Source: Quadrisphaera sp. INWT6
Lineage (GTDB): Bacteria > Actinomycetota > Actinomycetes > Actinomycetales > Quadrisphaeraceae
Assembly (NCBI RefSeq): GCF_015390235.1
Contig: NZ_VUOH01000005.1
Span: 186,001 to 250,000, forward strand
Length of the DNA stretch: 64,000 nucleotides
Reading direction: 5' to 3'
Shown here: positions 60,138-64,000 of the stretch, one piece after another
Numbering within the stretch: position 1 is the first letter of the stretch
Layout: every line of letters starts with the position of its first letter
Notes under the pieces: model-generated
The model's input: only the letters and a program-made list of their open reading frames with translations
The model's database searches: none
Told to the model about the DNA's origin: nothing
Program-made: the position numbers and the translations under genes

Positions 60138-61312
60138 TCCCGCTCTCTGGCGAGGTCCTCGTCGTCGCCGGGACGAGACCCGAGGTCATCAAGCAAGCGC
60201 CTCTGGTGCTGGAGCTCCGTCGACGTGACCTACCCGTCCACGTGGTGAGCACTGGGCAGCACGCCGGCGTCCTCGACCCGCTCTTCGCCCACTTCGGCAT
60301 CTCTCCCGACACGGCACTCGCTGTCGCGAGGCGGTCCGACCCATCACTGACTGCCCTGCTCTCCTCCCTGACGGCTTCCCTGGGAGAGATCGTCGACCTC
60401 CGCAGACCGTCCATCGTGGTCGCCCAGGGCGACACCACCTCAGCCCTAGCAGCAGCCTTGGCCGGATTCCTGGGGCACTCAAAGGTCGTGCACCTCGAGG
60501 CGGGACTGCGGACGGGCGACCTCGACTCGCCCTTCCCGGAAGAGGCCAACCGACGACTGATCACCCAGGTCTCCCGGCACCACTTCGCGCCCACCTCGCT
60601 CGCAGAGCAGAAGCTGCTCAGCGAGGGCGTCGACCCGACCACGGTGACGATGACCGGGAACACCGTCATCGATGCCCTCACCTTCACCGCCCAGCGGGCT
60701 CCGATCACGACTGACGGTGGTGCCCGGCGAGGGGTGCTCGTCACTGCGCACAGGCGCGAGTCGTGGGGGGAGCCGTTCGACAACATCCTCGCTGCTGTCG
60801 CTTCGAGCGCTCGCAAGCACACCGACGTGGCCTTCACGTGGGTGGCTCATCCGAACACCAGCTTGCGCGGCCGCGTCGACGCCGCCCTGACCGCGCTGCC
60901 GAACGTCACGGTCTCTGAGCCGCTCGGCTACCCCGAGATGATCGCAGCTCTCAAGAGCCACGACCTGGTGCTGACCGACTCAGGGGGCTTGCAGGAGGAG
61001 TCGCCCACCTTCGGGGTGCCGGTGCTCGTCATGCGAGACACCACAGAGCGACCTGAGGCAGTGGCAGCTGGATGCGCCGCCCTCGTCGGCACCAACGCCG
61101 CCGACATCTGTCGCCAGGTCGACCGGCTCCTCAAAGACCGCGGGGCCTACGAATCCATGGTCGTGTCGAGCAACCCCTTTGGTGATGGGCGGGCAGCGAG
61201 CCGCGTCGCTGACGTTCTGGAGCGCATGCTGAGGTCCGACCTGGTCCCTGATCACGGGACGCGCCTGCCGAGCCCCCGCTCGAGCCTCGTTCCTCTGTCT
61301 GCAGGAGGTTGA
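60134..61312 (+). CDS. wecB: UDP-N-acetylglucosamine 2-epimerase (non-hydrolysing)
   Basis: 392 residues. Motifs: VLVVAGTRPEVIKQAPLVLEL, STGQHAGVLDPLFAHFGI, VVAQGDTTSALAAAL, VHLEAGLRTGDLDSPFPEEANRRLI, VTAHRRESWGE and LTDSGGLQEESPTFGVPVLVMRDTTERPE, all diagnostic of the non-hydrolysing epimerase that makes UDP-ManNAc. GTG 60134 overlaps the previous stop, with GAGGAGG nearby as a ribosome-binding site. It supplies a ManNAc-derived sugar donor for the adjacent glycosyltransferases. Confidence 0.92.
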   Translation: MIPLSGEVLVVAGTRPEVIKQAPLVLELRRRDLPVHVVSTGQHAGVLDPLFAHFGISPDTALAVARRSDPSLTALLSSLTASLGEIVDLRRPSIVVAQGDTTSALAAALAGFLGHSKVVHLEAGLRTGDLDSPFPEEANRRLITQVSRHHFAPTSLAEQKLLSEGVDPTTVTMTGNTVIDALTFTAQRAPITTDGGARRGVLVTAHRRESWGEPFDNILAAVASSARKHTDVAFTWVAHPNTSLRGRVDAALTALPNVTVSEPLGYPEMIAALKSHDLVLTDSGGLQEESPTFGVPVLVMRDTTERPEAVAAGCAALVGTNAADICRQVDRLLKDRGAYESMVVSSNPFGDGRAASRVADVLERMLRSDLVPDHGTRLPSPRSSLVPLSAGG

Positions 61313-61314
61313 CC

Positions 61315-62004
61315 ATGGCAGTGATTTCGGCGGGCCTCGTCCGCAACGAAGCCGACAGGTGGCTCCATGAGTTCCTGGCACAGGCACGCTTCCTGAGCGA
61401 CGAAGTGGTCATCCTCGACGACTGCAGCGATGACGACACCGCCAGCATCTGCCGGCAGTACGCCGACGAGGTCATCGAGGCCGACTCTCCGACGTTTCTC
61501 GTGGCCGAACACCAGTTGCGGGCTCGGTTGTGGTCGGCCGCGACCAAGTCAGCGAAGCGCAACGACTGGATCCTGCTCTTCGACGCCGACGAGCTGCTGG
61601 CAGAGGTCGAGCAAGACGTCCTGCGAGACCTCCTTCATAACCGTCGCCTGCCGAACCTCGACAGTCTGAGCTTCCGCTTGCTGGACATGTGGTCTGACAC
61701 CCACTTCCGGCATGACCACTACTGGACAGCGCACCTCCGCCAATGGGTCAGGGCGGTGAGGTTCGACCCGACCGCTCAGCACCGGTGGCCCGAGATGGCG
61801 CAGCACTGCGGCTCCTACCCCATGGGAGCCGAGGGCGTCATCGGAGAGAGCGGCCTCAGCATTCGGCACATGGGTTGGAGCCGGGAGGGCGATCGACAGG
61901 CCAAGTTCCGCCGCTACATGGCGGCGGACCCGACGGGCGAGCACGGCTGGCTGGCGCAGTACGAGAGCATCCTCGACCCTGCACCCAACCTCCTCGAGGC
62001 CTAG
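61315..62004 (+). CDS. Glycosyltransferase family 2, short
   Basis: 229 residues. MAVISAGLVRNEADRWLHEFLAQARFLSDEVVILDDCSDDDTASICRQYADEV is a GT2 start, and NDWILLFDADELLAEV contains the DxD motif. Later GLSIRHMGWSREGDRQAKFRRYM contains a conserved histidine seen in these short enzymes. ATG 61315 has AGGAGG seven bases upstream, inside the 3' end of the epimerase gene. It completes the overlapping glycosylation operon. Confidence 0.85.
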   Translation: MAVISAGLVRNEADRWLHEFLAQARFLSDEVVILDDCSDDDTASICRQYADEVIEADSPTFLVAEHQLRARLWSAATKSAKRNDWILLFDADELLAEVEQDVLRDLLHNRRLPNLDSLSFRLLDMWSDTHFRHDHYWTAHLRQWVRAVRFDPTAQHRWPEMAQHCGSYPMGAEGVIGESGLSIRHMGWSREGDRQAKFRRYMAADPTGEHGWLAQYESILDPAPNLLEA

Positions 62005-62526
62005 GTGGGCCGACCCGGACGCTGGTGGCTGCCCCCCCCGACGCGGATGGCAGCGCCCCGGCTCTGGTGCCGGGAAGGACCTTGAAGTGAGTTGACCTGC
62101 TCGCGGGCAGCCGCTCGATCCTCGAGGTGCTCACCTCGCGCACCAGCGCCCCCTGACACCTCTTCATCGCCTGGCCCTGGCCCACTGAGCGACCTCCGCC
62201 GCCAGCACGTGGCATCAGCACGCGTAGTCGCCCCAGTCGCCCTGTGTCACCCCTCTGCGCATGTACCACTGTCGGCACTGCGCCGACGCCGCCCGCCCCA
62301 CGGAACCGTCGGTCTCCACCGCGCGTGCGGGCTTGGGCCGCCGCTCCAGGCACGGACGCAGCGGCTAGGGGCGCTGGAAGCCGCTCAGTGGACGGCGTTG
62401 ACGGACTTGGTGCACAACTCCCAGGAGCGACGCAGCCACTCCGGACGCCGCGGGCCCCGACCGAGGAGCGCGTCATCCACCCGGCCAGGAAGAACACCTG
62501 AAGGCATTGAGACCCTCTCACCACGC
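62005..62526. other. Gene-free stretch inside the glycosylation island
   Basis: About 520 bases. Frames are open on both strands, but their composition is Arg/Pro/Ser-rich and shadow-like. No domain, ribosome-binding site or terminator hairpin stands out. It may hold the remains of a lost gene between the convergent glycosyltransferase and FkbM genes. I see nothing I can name. Confidence 0.4.
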
Positions 62527-63495
62527 CTATGGAAACTGGACGACGACGTAGGGGTGGCTCGGAAGGGCCAGCACGTCGTCGAGGTCCACGACGACCGGGT
62601 CGCCCTCCTCGTCCAGGAGGAGAGTGGTGGTCGACCTCCTCGACCTCCACTCGCGCATCAGAGCCGCTAGAGCCGCTGCGTCTCGGTCCCCGAGCATCCT
62701 GGGGTTCCACTCCATGACCAAGGTCCTGATGGCACCTCGATCGATGGTCCTCTCCAGTCCGAGGAGCGCCAGGTGCTCCCCGCCTTCGATGTCCATCTTC
62801 AGAACATCGACCCGCTCGACGTCCGCCAGCACCTCGTCGAGGGCGACTGCTGGGACACTGACCGTCTGAACGCCTCGCTCGACGATGCCGGAAGCTGATG
62901 CATGGACAGACGAGTCGCCGACGAACCTTTCTGACCTGTGGAAGCTGACGGTGCCAGACACGTCGCTGGCAGCGGCCTCTACGAGCGTGATGTCGCGGTC
63001 GGTCAGCCAGTTGGCGGCGAGGCTGTCACGGACGAAGCGCATGGCGTCGGGGTTCGCCTCCACGGCGATGAGCCTGCCGCCGGAACCCAACTTGTGAGCC
63101 GCGAGGACGGAGAAGTACCCGATGTTGGCGCCCACATCGACGAAGACGCTGTCCTGATCGAGCGCCCGCCAGAGGTACTGGGTGAGGGGCGGTTCCATCG
63201 CTCCGTGCACCACCAGTGTGGGCGTGATGCTCAGGTCGGAAGCTGGTGCGAAGAGGAAGCCGCCGTACACCGGGGTAATCAACATCCTCCCCTGACCGAT
63301 GTAGGTACCCTGCATGACGTTCTCCCCCTCGACTGTCCCCAGCCTCCAACCAAGCAGGCCGCACGTGCGCTGAGACTGCGACACGCCGATGAGGAGAGCC
63401 GAGGGGTCCGGTCGAGTGACTCCACTGATCAAACGCTCAGTGAGTGCCGATGATCTGTCTGTGACCACTGGCAGGAAGCCGGTGGCCGGGACCAC
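62527..63495 (-). CDS. FkbM-family SAM methyltransferase
   Basis: 322 residues. The SAM-binding motif SVFVDVGANIGYFSVLAAHKLG is followed by LIAVEANPDAMRFVRDSLAANW, the catalytic-region VDVLKMDIEGGEHLALLGLE and LVMEWNPRML, typical of FkbM enzymes that O-methylate sugars or polyketides. The N-terminal 100 residues are less conserved; Met codons further in are alternative starts. It is convergent with the glycosyltransferase operon and is probably a glycan methyltransferase of the same island. Confidence 0.9.
   Translation of the reverse strand: MVPATGFLPVVTDRSSALTERLISGVTRPDPSALLIGVSQSQRTCGLLGWRLGTVEGENVMQGTYIGQGRMLITPVYGGFLFAPASDLSITPTLVVHGAMEPPLTQYLWRALDQDSVFVDVGANIGYFSVLAAHKLGSGGRLIAVEANPDAMRFVRDSLAANWLTDRDITLVEAAASDVSGTVSFHRSERFVGDSSVHASASGIVERGVQTVSVPAVALDEVLADVERVDVLKMDIEGGEHLALLGLERTIDRGAIRTLVMEWNPRMLGDRDAAALAALMREWRSRRSTTTLLLDEEGDPVVVDLDDVLALPSHPYVVVQFP
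63426..63453 (+). promoter_or_regulatory. Weak sigma28-like promoter before the 63507 gene
   Basis: GCCGATGA at 63446-63453 is identical to the flgB -10 element. At 16 bases upstream stands TGAT rather than TAAA or TCAA, so the -35 is poor. The predicted start is about 45 bases before the ATG at 63507. It lies within the opposing FkbM frame. Confidence 0.35.
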
Positions 63496-63506
63496 GGAGG
63501 GCTCCC

Positions 63507-63917
63507 ATGATCACTGGCGTGACTGCAGTCGCTCCGAGCGGAGACGGCGGACCTGTCCGGTTCGCACTCTCCACCGCGGCTTCCTCTCAGTCCTCGAGCA
63601 CCGAACAGGCGGCGTCCACGTCGCCCGTCGCGGTCGCGAAGCCCGAGAGCAGCTCGGCGGGCTCGTCGACCCAGAACCAGCAGCAGCCGAACCCGCAGGC
63701 CCAGCGTCGCGACAGCGGAGGCGACTCCGCAGCCACCGGCGCCTACCTCGCGAGCCTGCTCGCCGCGTCCATCACCGGACGCGCCCCCGAGGGCGCGCGA
63801 CCGTCGAAGATCACCCCTGAGCGGCTCTCAATGCTCATCTCCTACCTCGAGTCGGCCGTCGCGTCCACGGCGCCGGACCGCGCCGAGGACGAGCACGCGG
63901 TCGACGTCAAGAGCTGA
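63507..63917 (+). CDS. Hypothetical protein, possibly flagellar regulon
   Basis: 136 residues. A Ser/Gln/Thr/Ala-rich disordered N-terminal half is followed by a helical C-terminal part (SAATGAYLASLLAASITG, then PSKITPERLSMLISYLESAVAS). No known domain is recognised. ATG 63507 has GGAGGG seven bases upstream. A GCCGATGA element upstream and a terminator 48 bases downstream define it as a single-gene unit beside the flagellar and glycosylation cluster, which suggests but does not prove a motility role. Confidence 0.6.
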   Translation: MITGVTAVAPSGDGGPVRFALSTAASSQSSSTEQAASTSPVAVAKPESSSAGSSTQNQQQPNPQAQRRDSGGDSAATGAYLASLLAASITGRAPEGARPSKITPERLSMLISYLESAVASTAPDRAEDEHAVDVKS

Positions 63918-63964
63918 CGCCCGGCCGCCGCCAAGCGGCGGCGAAGACAGCGACAGCAGCAACA

Positions 63965-63997
63965 GAAGGCCCCCGCGCTCGCAGCGCGGGGGCCTTC
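63965..63997 (+). terminator. Strong hairpin terminator at window end
   Basis: GAAGGCCCCCGCGCT (63965-63979), loop CGC, AGCGCGGGGGCCTTC (63983-63997) is a perfect 15-bp stem, 48 bases after the stop of the 63507 gene. A smaller hairpin GCCGCCGC-CAA-GCGGCGGC stands just before it. Confidence 0.85.
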
Positions 63998-64000
63998 GTC

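Noticed and set aside
1..64000. CRISPR array
   Set aside because: No series of regularly spaced identical repeats was seen; the palindromic elements are isolated copies.

Overview
The window is very high-GC bacterial DNA with many GTG starts, GTGA/ATGA stop-start overlaps and tightly packed operons. It carries mycothiol-type ArsC, EspR-like and MAB_1171c-like proteins, DUF6480, two LCP proteins, and a complete single-membrane flagellar export/motor locus that includes csrA. This points to a motile Gram-positive actinomycete. The closest fit I can suggest is the Kineosporiales (Kineococcus/Quadrisphaera type). That placement is inference from gene content and was not checked by alignment.

Left part (1-11 kb). 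An arsenic module (ACR3 efflux plus ArsC) lies behind two inverted repeats that look like ArsR operators. A c-di-GMP pair follows on the minus strand (a GGDEF-EAL protein, then a membrane GGDEF protein), with a divergent HD-domain protein. After two hypothetical genes comes a minus-strand ABC importer: binding lipoprotein, two permeases and an ATPase. Its first permease is broken by a 1-base frameshift in a C/G run.

Accessory part (11-18.5 kb). GC falls locally around 11.1-12.9 kb. There is a possible decayed transposase tail and a frameshifted PIN-like gene. A four-gene overlapping cassette follows (EspR-like regulator, ImmA metallopeptidase, MAB_1171c/DUF6545-like membrane protein, PAP2-like membrane protein). 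Then come an anchored peptidase-like protein, a small HTH protein and a tyrosine integrase that abuts the 3' end of a tRNA-Arg(ACG) gene.

Envelope part (18.6-26.2 kb). It holds a lipoprotein with cell-wall-binding-like repeats, tRNA-Ser(GCT), two tandem LCP ligase paralogues, a DJ-1/PfpI protein, DUF6480 and a YbdK-type carboxylate-amine ligase.

Flagellar part (26.1-57.1 kb, all minus strand). In transcription order: fliC, fliD, fliS, a FliT-like protein, an EAL-HDOD protein, then flgB flgC fliE fliF fliG fliH fliI fliJ and an NlpC/P60-SLT wall hydrolase, then fliK flgD flgE flbD motA motB fliL, then fliM fliN fliO fliP fliQ fliR flhB, an AbiEi/DUF559-like cargo gene, flhA, an FlhF-like protein without a P-loop, a PilZ protein and csrA. 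Sigma28/WhiG-type promoters (TMAA, 16 bases, GCCGAnnn) precede fliD, flgB and fliM, and a weaker match precedes fliC. Palindromes sit at the boundaries between transcription units. Two inverted copies of one palindrome flank the cargo gene, and a third copy elsewhere carries a compensatory base-pair change. The fliC leader has a hairpin exposing GGA plus an ACGGAGG Shine-Dalgarno site, as expected for CsrA control. flgK, flgL, fliW, flgM and the sigma factor are not in the window.

Right end (57.2-64 kb). Opposite to fliC is a set of glycosyltransferases, a UDP-GlcNAc 2-epimerase and an FkbM methyltransferase, most simply a flagellin glycosylation island. A short hypothetical gene with a possible flagellar promoter and a strong terminator close the window.
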